Assembly (NCBI GenBank): GCA_003225005.1 | Contig: QIAN01000162.1 | Location: 62,001 to 126,000 of the forward strand | Length of the DNA stretch: 64,000 nt | Origin: Acidobacteriota bacterium | GTDB taxonomy: Bacteria; Acidobacteriota; Terriglobia; Terriglobales; Acidobacteriaceae | Reading direction: 5' to 3' | Shown: in pieces, positions 9,147 through 18,519 of the stretch | Position numbering within the stretch: position 1 is the stretch's first letter | Layout of the letters: every line of letters starts with the position of its first letter | The notes under the pieces: generated by a model | What the model saw: only the letters and a program-made list of their open reading frames with translations | The model's database searches: none | What the model was told of the DNA's origin: nothing | Translations under genes and position numbers: made by a program

Positions 9147-11780
9147 ATGCTCTCCGATTCCACCATCCTTGAACATATTACCCACCAGCCAAACCGCTCT
9201 GCCGGCTTCAAGCAGTTGGTGCGAGAACTCGGACTACACGGAAGCGCCCGCCGCGAGCTTGACGATCGCCTGCAGAAGCTGGTCGCCAGCGGACAACTTA
9301 CCCGATCCGATTCCGACCACTACGCTCTGCCGCAAGCCAGTACCAACAAGAATTTGGTGGCCGGCCGTTTGACCATGCACCGCGATGGCTTCGGCTTCGT
9401 CATTCCCGACGCCAATTCGATCAGCCCATCTTTCAGATCGCGGCTGGTGGGCGACATCTTTGTCGCGCCCCATCAACTCGGGAACGCCATGCACGGCGAT
9501 CAGGTACTGGTCGACATTGGCGCGATCCGTCCTGATGGACGCGCGGAAGGCCGCATTGTGCGATCGGTCGAGCGCGCGCACTCCACGGTGGTCGGCATTT
9601 TTCACTATGACAGCCGGCACAATTACGTAAAGGCGATCGACAGCAAGATCACTCAGGAAATTATTATTCCGCCCGGCATGGAGATCCCGCCGGGTCAAGT
9701 CGGTCAAATTTCTTCGGCGTCGTCGGTCACCATTGTGGCTGGTTCTGAGGGTGATGCCCGACAAGCGCACCGGACAGACGGTACCAAGAGGAAGACCGCG
9801 AACACGCGATCCGTCGACCGCGTGCTAGGCGAGGAAGCTGCGCGGCGTCTCGAATGGAACGACCTTGAAGGCGTCGTAGTCGATGTCCAGATTATCGACT
9901 GGCCGACGACCACGCAGAATCCGCGCGGACGTGTGATCGAGATTCTTGGCCGCGAAGACGATTTTGGCGTCGATGTCGAAATCATGATCCGGAAATTTCA
10001 TCTTCCGCACCGCTTTCCCGAGGAAGTTCTCGAACAAGCTCGGTCCGTCCCTGCCGTTATTCCAGGTCACGAACTTCATCATCGCCGCGATTTCCGAAAT
10101 CTTCGTACGGTTACCATCGACGGCGAGACGGCGCGCGACTTCGATGACGCGGTCATGGTGTCCACACTGCCGAATGGCAACTTCGAATTGCAAGTTCACA
10201 TAGCGGACGTCGCCCACTACGTGACGCCGGCCTCGCCGCTGGACCAGGAAGCTCGTTTGCGGGGTACCAGCGTTTACTTCCCCGACCGTGCCGTGCCCAT
10301 GCTGCCGCTGGAGCTTTCCACCGATATCTGCAGCCTCCGACCGCAGAGTGACCGGCTCGTCATGTCGTGCGTGATGGAGATCGACCATCGCGGCGAAATC
10401 GTGCGCTACGAGTTGTCGAACGGCGTAATTCGCTCGGCCGAGCGCATGACGTATACCGCGGTCAACGCCGTGCTCCAGGGCGATGCCGTTGTGCGCGAGC
10501 GTTATGCCGCTCTGGTGCCAAGGTTCGAACTCATGCGTGACCTGGCTTTGATCCTGAACCGCAAACGCCATCGGCGGGGATCCATCGACTTCGACCTGCC
10601 AGAGCCGGTGATCGAATTCGACGAGTTCGGACTGATGAAGAGCATCACGCGCTCGGAACGCAACATCGCACATCGGCTGATTGAGGAATTCATGCTCTCA
10701 GCCAACCAGTGCGTCGCCGGATATATCGAGTCGAAACACACGGCTTCGCTCTACCGCGTTCACGAAAAGCCGGACGCCAAACGGGTTTACGACTTCGAAG
10801 TCATCGCAGCAACCTTTGGGTATTCGTTGGGCGTAGGTCCGCTGCCCATCCAGCGGGTACAGCTGAAAGCCGACCGGCGATCGTCTTACGGTACCGGCAA
10901 GCGCGTCCGAGAGATCGAAGTGCCCAAGGAAGTTCACATCACGCCGCGCATGTATCAGAAATTGGCGGAGAAGATCGCGGGAAAGCCGGAGGAGCGCATT
11001 TTAAGTTACCTGATGCTGCGGTCGCTCAAGCAGGCGCGGTATTCGGAAGAAAATCTGGGGCACTTCGCGTTGGCGGCGACTCGTTACACGCACTTTACTT
11101 CGCCGATCCGACGCTATCCGGACCTCATCGTGCACAGGGTTTTGAAAGATGTGCTGCGCGATTCAGCGGAAAAGCGAGAAGGCGATGTAGTGGTGGGAGC
11201 CTGGCCTCGCGATGGAAACGTCGCTACGCGGGGCACGGCTACACGTCATGCAGGCCCGGACCGTGATGCGCCCTCTCCCTGGTCGAAGCGTCGCGATCAT
11301 GCCGCTGATCGCGAATCCCCCGAACCGCTCGGCGGACCCATTACGCTCGACGAACTTCACAACATCGCCGAGGAGTCCAGCCAGTCCGAGCGCCGCTCCG
11401 ACGACGCCGAACGCGAACTCATGGAATGGAAGAAGGTGAAGTTCATGCAGGAACGCGTGGGAGAGGATTTCGACGGTCTCATCACCAGCGTTACCAAGTT
11501 TGGTTTCTTCGTCGAACTGACCGACCTTTTCATCGAAGGGCTGGTCCCACTCAACACCCTCAGCGACGACCGTTACATGTATCACGAGAACACGCGGCAG
11601 ATTATTGGACAACGCACCCGCAAAACTTACAGCATGGGCGACCGCATAGGGGTGCTGGTCGACCGCATTGATCCGGTGGAGAAGAAGATCCAGTTCGCCA
11701 TACTCGACGATGCGCCTCCCCTGCGATCTCGTGCATCAACGGGAAAGTCTTCCCGAAAATCGAAGCCCAAGCGAAAGTAA
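9147..11780 (+). CDS. rnr: Ribonuclease R (3'-5' exoribonuclease)
   Basis: An 877-residue RNase II/R family enzyme starting at ATG 9147 (the frame is open further upstream, but homology begins here). Order: N-terminal winged helix (1-70), cold-shock domains (75-260), RNB catalytic domain (from about 310) with the Asp cluster DGETARDFDDAV, the SPIRRYPDLIVHR motif near 655, and a C-terminal S1 domain (about 765-850, DFDGLITSVTKFGFFVEL). It degrades structured RNA processively. A ~60-residue low-complexity, charged insertion (about 672-730) sits between RNB and S1. A Lys/Ser-rich tail ends the protein. Confidence 0.93.
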   Translation: MLSDSTILEHITHQPNRSAGFKQLVRELGLHGSARRELDDRLQKLVASGQLTRSDSDHYALPQASTNKNLVAGRLTMHRDGFGFVIPDANSISPSFRSRLVGDIFVAPHQLGNAMHGDQVLVDIGAIRPDGRAEGRIVRSVERAHSTVVGIFHYDSRHNYVKAIDSKITQEIIIPPGMEIPPGQVGQISSASSVTIVAGSEGDARQAHRTDGTKRKTANTRSVDRVLGEEAARRLEWNDLEGVVVDVQIIDWPTTTQNPRGRVIEILGREDDFGVDVEIMIRKFHLPHRFPEEVLEQARSVPAVIPGHELHHRRDFRNLRTVTIDGETARDFDDAVMVSTLPNGNFELQVHIADVAHYVTPASPLDQEARLRGTSVYFPDRAVPMLPLELSTDICSLRPQSDRLVMSCVMEIDHRGEIVRYELSNGVIRSAERMTYTAVNAVLQGDAVVRERYAALVPRFELMRDLALILNRKRHRRGSIDFDLPEPVIEFDEFGLMKSITRSERNIAHRLIEEFMLSANQCVAGYIESKHTASLYRVHEKPDAKRVYDFEVIAATFGYSLGVGPLPIQRVQLKADRRSSYGTGKRVREIEVPKEVHITPRMYQKLAEKIAGKPEERILSYLMLRSLKQARYSEENLGHFALAATRYTHFTSPIRRYPDLIVHRVLKDVLRDSAEKREGDVVVGAWPRDGNVATRGTATRHAGPDRDAPSPWSKRRDHAADRESPEPLGGPITLDELHNIAEESSQSERRSDDAERELMEWKKVKFMQERVGEDFDGLITSVTKFGFFVELTDLFIEGLVPLNTLSDDRYMYHENTRQIIGQRTRKTYSMGDRIGVLVDRIDPVEKKIQFAILDDAPPLRSRASTGKSSRKSKPKRK

Positions 11781-11820
11781 ACTCTTCGAACCATCCCCAC
11801 TTCTGCTATCGTTTTCTCCT

Positions 11821-13722
11821 ATGCGCCACAAACTCACTACTTTGCTGCTCATTCTCACTTGTGCGTCTATTGCCTTGGCAAAAGATAAATACCAGCACGC
11901 GGGGCCGCTCCGCCTGGAGCGCAGCGGCGAGAAGTGGGCGGAAAAGACTCTGCACAAGCTGACGCTCGAAGAAAAGATCGGCCAGGTCTTCATGATCTGG
12001 TGCCGCGCCAGCTTCCTCAACGTGGAGAATCCCGAGTATCTGCAATTGCGCGAGGCCATGCAGACCTACCACGTCGGCTCCTTCGCCATGACGGTGCACG
12101 TGGACGGTCCCTATTTGTTGCGCAGCGAACCGTTTGAAGCCGCCGATCTGCTTAACCGGCTCCAGCAGGATTCCAAGCTTCCACTCTTGTTCGCGGCTGA
12201 TTTTGAACGTGGCGTTTCCATGCGGTTGCTGGGGAGCACCGTCTTTCCTCACGCCATGGCTTTCGGCGCGGCCGGAATCGAAGAGTATGCCCAGACATTC
12301 GGCCGCATCACGGCTGAGGAAGCGCGCGCCATCGGCATCCATTGGAATTTTTTCCCTGACGCGGACGTGAACTCCAATCCGGCCAACCCCATCATCAACA
12401 CCCGTTCTTTCGGTGAGGATCCCAAGCAAGTGGGCGATCTGGTGGCTGCCTACATCAAGGGCGCGCACGAAGGGGGGATGTTGGTCACCGTGAAACATTT
12501 TCCCGGGCACGGAGATACGGCCACGGACTCGCATCTCGGCGTGGCAAGCGTCAACGTAGACCGCGCGCACCTTGACTCGATCGAACTGCCTCCATTCCGT
12601 CACGCCATTGAAGCCGGCGTCGACTCGGTCATGGTGGCACACGTTACCGTGCCCGCGCTCGATTCTGACCCCAATCATGTGGCTACGATTTCGGCGGCCG
12701 TGGTCTCAGATCTGCTCGAAAAACAGCTCGGCTTCAAAGGCCTCATCGTTACCGACGCACTTGACATGGCGGGCCTGACACACCTGTTCCAAACCAACAT
12801 TGGCCGCGCAGCGGTGGAGGCCTTCAAGGCGGGAAACGATTTGTTGCTGATCCCGGCCGACCTCGGCGCATCCTACAGCGCCATGCTCGACGCTGCACGG
12901 TCGGGAGAAATTTCGCGCGAGCGCCTCGACCACTCGGTCCTCAAGATATTGAAAGCAAAGGCATCCCTTGGTTTGCAGAACGCCCGACTCGTGGACGTCA
13001 AGGCGATTTCGAGGCTGGTGGGCAAGCCCGAGCATCTGGCATTTGGCCAGCAGGTTGCAGACGCGGCCGTAACCCTGGTGCGTGACAACGGGAAGATCCT
13101 GCCACTAAAACGGGGGGGAACTGTTCAGTCAGGACTTCCGTATATGACAGTGGAGGAAACGCACAACCGTGTCGTGGCTGTGCTTTTCTCCGATGATGTG
13201 CGCACCGATTCAGGGCGGGCGTTTGGACGCGAGCTTCGGGCTCATGTGCCGGATGCGCGCCTGCTCTATGTCGATCCGCGAATCGCTGCCGGCATGAGTG
13301 GCGACGTCTTGAAAGCGGCAGACGAAGCACAGAGCGTGGTTGCGGCAGTGTACGTGGTTCCGACCGCAGGCAAAGTCGCCAGTTCTCCGGCAGCGGGGGC
13401 GCCCGGAAGTCCCCCGCAGGCAGCTATGAAAAATTCTGTTTCGCTTAGCGACGCCACAGGAGAGCTGTTGCAGCAATTATTGGATCGGGCAGCCGAAAAA
13501 ACCGTGGTGGTTGCCGTGGGCAACCCGTATCTTGCGTCGGACTTTCCCGCGATTCAAAATTACATGTGTACGTTTTCCAACGCGAATGTTTCTGAAGTGA
13601 GCGCCATAAAGGCGCTGTTTGGAGAGATCGCGATTCGCGGACATCTTCCGGTAACCGTTCCCCATGTCGCACAGCGCGGCGCCGGAATTGAGCGCCCGCT
13701 GCAAGTTGCCCGTAAGGAGTAG
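11821..13722 (+). CDS. Secreted glycoside hydrolase family 3 (beta-N-acetylhexosaminidase-like)
   Basis: A 633-residue protein with a Sec signal peptide (to about residue 19, ASIALA). The GH3 catalytic barrel carries KHFPGHGDTATDSHLG (about residues 225-240), the NagZ-type His/Asp dyad loop, and VTDALDM (about 315) with the nucleophile Asp. A C-terminal GH3_C-like domain with a Pro/Ala-rich linker follows. NagZ-type enzymes release N-acetylglucosamine from cell-wall fragments; the signal peptide places this one outside the cytoplasm, so scavenging or wall remodelling is likely. The stop codon overlaps the ribosome-binding region of the next gene. Confidence 0.9.
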   Translation: MRHKLTTLLLILTCASIALAKDKYQHAGPLRLERSGEKWAEKTLHKLTLEEKIGQVFMIWCRASFLNVENPEYLQLREAMQTYHVGSFAMTVHVDGPYLLRSEPFEAADLLNRLQQDSKLPLLFAADFERGVSMRLLGSTVFPHAMAFGAAGIEEYAQTFGRITAEEARAIGIHWNFFPDADVNSNPANPIINTRSFGEDPKQVGDLVAAYIKGAHEGGMLVTVKHFPGHGDTATDSHLGVASVNVDRAHLDSIELPPFRHAIEAGVDSVMVAHVTVPALDSDPNHVATISAAVVSDLLEKQLGFKGLIVTDALDMAGLTHLFQTNIGRAAVEAFKAGNDLLLIPADLGASYSAMLDAARSGEISRERLDHSVLKILKAKASLGLQNARLVDVKAISRLVGKPEHLAFGQQVADAAVTLVRDNGKILPLKRGGTVQSGLPYMTVEETHNRVVAVLFSDDVRTDSGRAFGRELRAHVPDARLLYVDPRIAAGMSGDVLKAADEAQSVVAAVYVVPTAGKVASSPAAGAPGSPPQAAMKNSVSLSDATGELLQQLLDRAAEKTVVVAVGNPYLASDFPAIQNYMCTFSNANVSEVSAIKALFGEIAIRGHLPVTVPHVAQRGAGIERPLQVARKE

Positions 13723-13726
13723 GAAC

Positions 13727-14320
13727 ATGCGCATCCCAATCCGGCTGTTGGCTAGAATGCACCTGAGCTTCGCTGTCTTCGCAGCGTTATTGCTCTTGCC
13801 CGCCCGCCGTGCCGCCGCACAGAACACAAACAGCGACGACCAAGACAAAAATCTCGACATCCAGCTCCATGTGGGCAAAGACGCCGACGCCCAGAAAGTT
13901 GGATTACCTTTGTATCCGGGCGCGCGCCTGAAGCACGACGAAGAAAATCAGAAACGCGCCAATTTTGCGCTTCTCACCGGCGCGTTCGGCATGAAGCTGG
14001 TGGTCGCCAATTATGATTCCGGCGACGCTCCCGGCAAGGTCATCGCTTATTATCGGGAGCAATTGAAGCGGTACGGCCGAGTGCTCGAGTGCCGTACCCA
14101 AGAGTCCGGCGGCGATGTTCACGCAAGCGTTCACACTCAGGAATCTCAAGATTCCAAACAGCTCAAATGTGACGGCGACAATGCCGGCAACATCGTGGAA
14201 TTGAAAGCGGGCACAGAAGACAACCAGCACGTTGTCTCCGTCGAGCCCTCGGAAACCGGCAAAGGATCGACTTTCGCCCTCGTCTATCTGTTCACCCGGG
14301 GAAAGCAAGGAGACATCTGA
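13727..14320 (+). CDS. Secreted protein of unknown function, first of a duplicated pair
   Basis: A 197-residue protein with a signal peptide (cleavage after about residue 32, RRAAAQ). The mature part has the pattern VGLPLYPGARLKHDE, then VVANYDSGDAPGKVIAYYREQLKRYG and LECRT..KCDG, shared with the next gene. Two conserved cysteines may form a disulfide. AAGGAG overlaps the TAG of the GH3 gene, so it is co-transcribed and possibly coupled. I do not recognise a biochemical function. Confidence 0.8.
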   Translation: MRIPIRLLARMHLSFAVFAALLLLPARRAAAQNTNSDDQDKNLDIQLHVGKDADAQKVGLPLYPGARLKHDEENQKRANFALLTGAFGMKLVVANYDSGDAPGKVIAYYREQLKRYGRVLECRTQESGGDVHASVHTQESQDSKQLKCDGDNAGNIVELKAGTEDNQHVVSVEPSETGKGSTFALVYLFTRGKQGDI

Positions 14321-14336
14321 AGTAGAGGATCTCAAT

Positions 14337-14945
14337 ATGCCGATTGCAAGACCTCCAAACACTGCTAATTCTCGATGGTTGTTCGCCGCCTCAGTTGTAA
14401 CGCTGCTGCTGCTCCTGCCCGCCTGTAGTGTCAACGTGAAGAAGGAGGCGAACGGCGAGGACAAGCAGGTTGACATCAAGACTCTAGTCGGGGGCATTCA
14501 CGTCAGTAAGCAGGCCAACGCTTCCGATGTTGGCCTGGCCATTTATCCCGGCGCGCGACTGAAGCTCAAGGACTCCGACGGGGACGACAAGAGCGCGAAC
14601 GTTAACATCTCCGGCTTTGGCTTCGGTGTGAAAGTCGTTGCTTTGGAATATCAGACTGACGACGCGCCCGCCAAGCTCATCGCCTTCTACAAGGACCAAC
14701 TGAAGAAATATGGAAGCGTGCTCGAATGCCACAGCTCCAAGCATATGAGTGTAGACGCGGAGTTTTCTGGCAAATCTGGCGGTGAATCCCACGAACTGAC
14801 CTGCGACAGTACCAGCGGCAACCACGTCGAGCTCAAGGTCGGCAGCAGAGAGAATCAGCACATTGTGGCGGTCGAGCCGGAGGGTAAGGGATCAAGCTTT
14901 TCCTTGGTCTACGTGCGCACTCACGGAAAAGGCGCCGATATTTAG
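14337..14945 (+). CDS. Lipoprotein of unknown function, second of a duplicated pair
   Basis: A 202-residue paralogue of the preceding gene. Here the N-terminus ends in a lipobox (LLLPAC, Cys 30), so this copy should be membrane-anchored, whereas its neighbour looks secreted. Shared motifs: VGLAIYPGARLKLKD, DDAPAKLIAFYKDQLKKYG, LECH, HELTCDS and HIVAVEPEGKGSSFSLVYV. It starts 16 nt after the previous stop with AGAGGA upstream. The two products may act at different sites on one target. Confidence 0.8.
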   Translation: MPIARPPNTANSRWLFAASVVTLLLLLPACSVNVKKEANGEDKQVDIKTLVGGIHVSKQANASDVGLAIYPGARLKLKDSDGDDKSANVNISGFGFGVKVVALEYQTDDAPAKLIAFYKDQLKKYGSVLECHSSKHMSVDAEFSGKSGGESHELTCDSTSGNHVELKVGSRENQHIVAVEPEGKGSSFSLVYVRTHGKGADI

Positions 14946-15101
14946 CCGGGATTCGTAACCGGTTGGAATGATCCGGGCCTTCAAGGTTGCGCGTTTCTTG
15001 ATCTGTGGACCGGACGACGACGTACCGGTGCACCCTTGAGTTTTCTTGTCTGCCGTCGTGCATGCGATACTTTTCACTCCAGTCCTGACGCTCTGCTTAC
15101 G

Positions 15102-15767
15102 ATGGAACATCCTTGTCACAGTTGCCATCAAGCGGTCGAAGATGGTGTGCCTTTCTGTCAGCATTGTGGAGCGCCGCAGATTCGTGTGGCGACGGTAGAG
15201 CCGCTGCTGGCGAGCGAGTCCGCTGGCCCCGAGGGTCAATCACCGGACTTGGACGCTTTTCCAACCACCCCGCATGTTTCCCAAGTCGCTTCGCCCATCG
15301 AATGGTCGAACGCCTTGCCCGCATGCGCCCTTGCTGCTGCAATCGCCGCCGTGCTGATGGCTCTGGGTTTAATGGTCCCCTTTCTGGCGGTGGTCGGAGC
15401 CGGATTTCTCGCCGTCGGCTTCTATCGCCGGCGCAATCCGGGTGTCCTGATCAAGGCAGGAGCGGGAGCGCGGCTTGGCGCCGTGAGCGGACTGCTCTGT
15501 TTCGGAATGTCGGCTGTCCTCGAAGCGCTAGCCCTGGCGATATTTCATAAGGGGGCAGTGCTCCGCGACAAAATGCTCGAGGCCATCCAGCAGGCGCGCA
15601 CCACCGACCCCCAGGCTGTGGCCATGCTCGATTACCTTAAATCTCCGGCAGGCATGGCAGTAATGACAGTGTTTGTGCTGATTTTCGCGTGTATTGCCTT
15701 CGTGGTTCTGGCCAGCTTGGGCGGGGCTTTGGGAGGGATCCTTCTCGGCCGCGCGAATCGCCGGTAA
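15102..15767 (+). CDS. Zinc-ribbon membrane protein
   Basis: A 221-residue protein that begins with a zinc ribbon (CHSC...CQHC, residues 5-24), followed by a Pro/Ser linker and about four hydrophobic segments from residue 70. A region of ~40 polar residues (KMLEAIQQARTTDPQAVAML) lies between the last two. The fold occurs in many uncharacterised bacterial proteins that pair a cytoplasmic zinc ribbon with a membrane domain. Function unknown. Confidence 0.75.
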   Translation: MEHPCHSCHQAVEDGVPFCQHCGAPQIRVATVEPLLASESAGPEGQSPDLDAFPTTPHVSQVASPIEWSNALPACALAAAIAAVLMALGLMVPFLAVVGAGFLAVGFYRRRNPGVLIKAGAGARLGAVSGLLCFGMSAVLEALALAIFHKGAVLRDKMLEAIQQARTTDPQAVAMLDYLKSPAGMAVMTVFVLIFACIAFVVLASLGGALGGILLGRANRR

Positions 15768-15854
15768 CTCCCATCGTGGTCTCGTGGATCGTCAGCTCGC
15801 CCTTGCCGCACGCGACGCCGCCCGCGTATGATGCAGCGTTCGTGACTCTCGCAA

Positions 15855-16769
15855 ATGAACAAGCCTGCACGCGGTTCGCTGCTCGGTATCGAATACCTCG
15901 AGGCGAAAGACATTCGCGCTCTGCTGAAGTTGGCGCGCAGGATGAATCCCCTCAAGGCTCGACCGCTGCTGCGCAACAAGCGCATCGTGTTGCTGTTTTA
16001 CGAAGCATCCACGCGCACGCGATCGTCGTTTGAGTTTGCCGCCAAAGCGCTGGGCGCGATGACCACGCTCGTGCAATCGGCTGGATCCAGCATCGAGAAA
16101 GGCGAATCGCTGCTCGACACCGGCTATACCTTGCGCGCCATCGGCGCGGATGCGATCGTGATCCGTCATCCCTCGGCGGGGGCGCCGCTGCTGATGGCGA
16201 AGCATCTTGACATTCCGGTCATCAATGCGGGCGATGGCATGCACGAGCATCCCTCGCAGGCGCTGCTGGACGCGTTTACGATCCTGAAACACAAGCAGGC
16301 TTTCAAGGGACTGCAAGTCGCGATCATTGGAGACATTTACCATAGTCGCGTGGCGCGGTCGGCTTGCCATTTACTCAGCAAATTCGGGGTGAAGATTACG
16401 CTTTGCGGTCCGCCTGAATTCGTGCCCGAGGTTGCGGCAACGCTTGCTCCCGGGCTCCGCGTGTCTCGCTATATTGAGGATGCGCTGCGGGGCACAGACG
16501 TGGTGATGCTGCTCCGGCTACAGAAAGAGCGCCTCGCCGGCCAGAAGATCCGTTTGCAGGACTACATTGCGCGCTATCAAATGACGTCGGCACGATTGAA
16601 ACTTGCCCGCCGTGATGCCATCGTTATGCATCCCGGGCCGATTATCCGCGGCCTTGAGCTGACTGCCGAGGTGGCGGACGGTGCGCAGTCGGTGATCGTG
16701 GATGAGGTTCAGAATGGCGTGCCCACGCGCATGGCGATCCTGGCGCGAGCGTTGGGAAAGGCACGATAG
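15855..16769 (+). CDS. pyrB: Aspartate carbamoyltransferase catalytic subunit
   Basis: A 304-residue enzyme that joins carbamoyl phosphate and L-aspartate in pyrimidine synthesis. Visible motifs: STRTRSSFEFAAKALGA (carbamoyl-phosphate loop, about residue 52), HEHPSQALLDAF (about 132) and MHPGPIIRGLEL near the C-terminus. Length is usual. No regulatory subunit is nearby. pyrC follows after 241 nt, with a gene relic and palindromes between them. No clear ribosome-binding site is seen; the ATG matches the family start. Confidence 0.95.
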   Translation: MNKPARGSLLGIEYLEAKDIRALLKLARRMNPLKARPLLRNKRIVLLFYEASTRTRSSFEFAAKALGAMTTLVQSAGSSIEKGESLLDTGYTLRAIGADAIVIRHPSAGAPLLMAKHLDIPVINAGDGMHEHPSQALLDAFTILKHKQAFKGLQVAIIGDIYHSRVARSACHLLSKFGVKITLCGPPEFVPEVAATLAPGLRVSRYIEDALRGTDVVMLLRLQKERLAGQKIRLQDYIARYQMTSARLKLARRDAIVMHPGPIIRGLELTAEVADGAQSVIVDEVQNGVPTRMAILARALGKAR

Positions 16770-16771
16770 CC

Positions 16772-16897
16772 ATGGAGGCGGGTATTTCCCGATCGAAACG
16801 CGTTGTCATCGGCGATGCCGGACATTTGATGTATCGGGAAAAACCCGCAGAATTCAGCCATCAGGTGATCGGTTTCATTGAATCGAATCGCTCCTGA
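16772..16897 (+). pseudogene. Relic of the C-terminal end of an alpha/beta hydrolase
   Basis: An open stretch of 41 codons directly after pyrB reads VVIGDAGHLMYREKPAEF and then QVIGFIESN, which matches the classical end of alpha/beta hydrolases, where the GH supplies the catalytic histidine. Nothing upstream encodes the rest of the fold, since pyrB occupies it. It is either a leftover from a deleted gene or, less likely, a short coding gene. Confidence 0.6.
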
Positions 16898-16930
16898 GGT
16901 GGACGAGGCAATCTTGTTGCGGGGATTTTG

Positions 16931-16989
16931 GGTGGCGCAGCGCTTCCGCGCCGCCATAGGCGATTCGTGAGGCTTGGGGCTCCAGCCCC
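16931..16989. repeat. Palindromic intergenic element between pyrB and pyrC
   Basis: Two GC-rich hairpins lie in tandem: GGTGGCGC/GCGCCGCC (16931-16955) and GGGGC-TCCA-GCCCC (16976-16989). The layout resembles REP-type elements, but no second copy of this exact element is seen in the window. Confidence 0.45.
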
Positions 16990-17010
16990 TCAAGTTCTAC
17001 CAGCGTCAGC

Positions 17011-18327
17011 ATGCCGAAGGATAAATCCAAACCGGGTTCCCTGCTCATCAAAGGCGGCCACTTGATCGATCCTGCCGCCCACATCGATGGGCCCATGGAC
17101 GTGTTGCTGAGAGATGGGCGAGTAGCGGAAATTGCCCTCCCCAACGAGATCCCTGGCAGCGCGGATGAGAAATTCGATGCTCGCGGATTGATAGTCGCTC
17201 CCGGCTTCATTGATCTCCACGTTCATTTGCGTGAACCGGGACAAGGTTACAAGGAGACTATGGTCACGGGGACAGAGGCCGCAGCAGCAGGTGGCTTCAC
17301 GTCAGTTTGCACCATGCCCAACACCACTCCGGTGATAGATACACCCGAGTGGGTCGCCTGGCAGCGAGAGCCGGAGCGAGGAGCAGTGGTGAACGTGTTT
17401 CCCGTCGCCGCCGCCACCCGCGCCAGTCGCGGGGCCGCGCTCACCGACTTCGCCGCCCTGCGGCGAGCCGGGGCAGTGGGCGTGACTGACGATGGCAAAC
17501 CCATTCTCGATGATGAGATCATGCGCGGGGCTCTGCTGCTGGGAGCTGACTTGAACTTGCCCGTCGTGCAGCACGCCGAAGATACGCGCCTCACCGAAAA
17601 CTGTTCCATGCATGAAGGTCGTACCAGTTTCCGTCTTGGTCTGCGCGCCATGCCGAGCATCGCCGAGGCCAGCATGGTTGACCGGGATGTGTATCTTGCG
17701 CAGAGGATTCCCGGCTCGCGCCTGCATGTGGCGCATCTTTCGACCGCGGACGCTCTCAAAGCAGTGCGCCGCGGCAAGCGTGGGAATCATAAAGCCCGCG
17801 TCACTTGCGAGGTCACTCCGCATCACTTCACTCTGCTCGACGAGGATGTAGGCGAGTACAACACGAATTGCAAGATGAACCCGCCGCTGCGCTCGGCAGC
17901 GGACCGCGAAGCTATTCTGGTTGCGCTCGCCGACGGCACCGTTGATGCCATCGCCACCGACCACGCTCCTCACGCGACACACGAAAAAGAGGTCGAGTTC
18001 GACCGCGCCGCGTTCGGTGTCACCGGACTCGAAACCGCGCTCCCTTTAGCGATCACAAAACTACACCGCGAACAAAAGATTCGGTTGACCCGCATCGTTG
18101 AACTCTTCACCGCCGGACCCGCACGCGTCTTCAACCTCCGAGGACGCGGATCGCTCACGCGTGGCAATTTCGCCGACGTAACCATCTTCGATGCCAAGAA
18201 GCGCTGGACGTTCGAAGCTGCGAAGTCACGGTCGATGTCGCGCAACACGCCTTTCGACGGCTGGCCGTTAACGGGAAAGGTTGTCGCAACGATCGTAGGG
18301 GGGAAGATGATGTACGGCGCGGAATGA
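17011..18327 (+). CDS. pyrC: Dihydroorotase (class I)
   Basis: A 438-residue amidohydrolase closing carbamoyl aspartate to dihydroorotate. The metal-binding HVHLREPGQGYKET motif is near residue 70, and DHAPHATHEKE near 310 provides the catalytic Asp and its loop. Length and the GFTSVCTMPNTTP segment fit the class I (zinc, long) form often encoded beside pyrB. It ends with an ATGA overlap with a short doubtful frame that I do not annotate. Confidence 0.95.
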   Translation: MPKDKSKPGSLLIKGGHLIDPAAHIDGPMDVLLRDGRVAEIALPNEIPGSADEKFDARGLIVAPGFIDLHVHLREPGQGYKETMVTGTEAAAAGGFTSVCTMPNTTPVIDTPEWVAWQREPERGAVVNVFPVAAATRASRGAALTDFAALRRAGAVGVTDDGKPILDDEIMRGALLLGADLNLPVVQHAEDTRLTENCSMHEGRTSFRLGLRAMPSIAEASMVDRDVYLAQRIPGSRLHVAHLSTADALKAVRRGKRGNHKARVTCEVTPHHFTLLDEDVGEYNTNCKMNPPLRSAADREAILVALADGTVDAIATDHAPHATHEKEVEFDRAAFGVTGLETALPLAITKLHREQKIRLTRIVELFTAGPARVFNLRGRGSLTRGNFADVTIFDAKKRWTFEAAKSRSMSRNTPFDGWPLTGKVVATIVGGKMMYGAE

Positions 18328-18519
18328 AACGGGTAGCCTTGTTGCGGAGAGGATTAGGCTACGGTCTGAGACGCCAGTCGCAAGGCGTTTCCCAGGGCTT
18401 GGCCCAGACTTTCGCCCCCGACGCCGAGAGTGTCGTCCTTAACCTCGAAAATCATTTCACGAGACCCTTGCTCTCGCTTTTAGCCGCCGCGGCGCAACTC
18501 CGTTTCCCTGAGCTTTGAA

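Noticed and set aside
18324-18518. 64-codon frame overlapping the pyrC stop
   Set aside because: No homology, no ribosome-binding site, composition like shadow reading.
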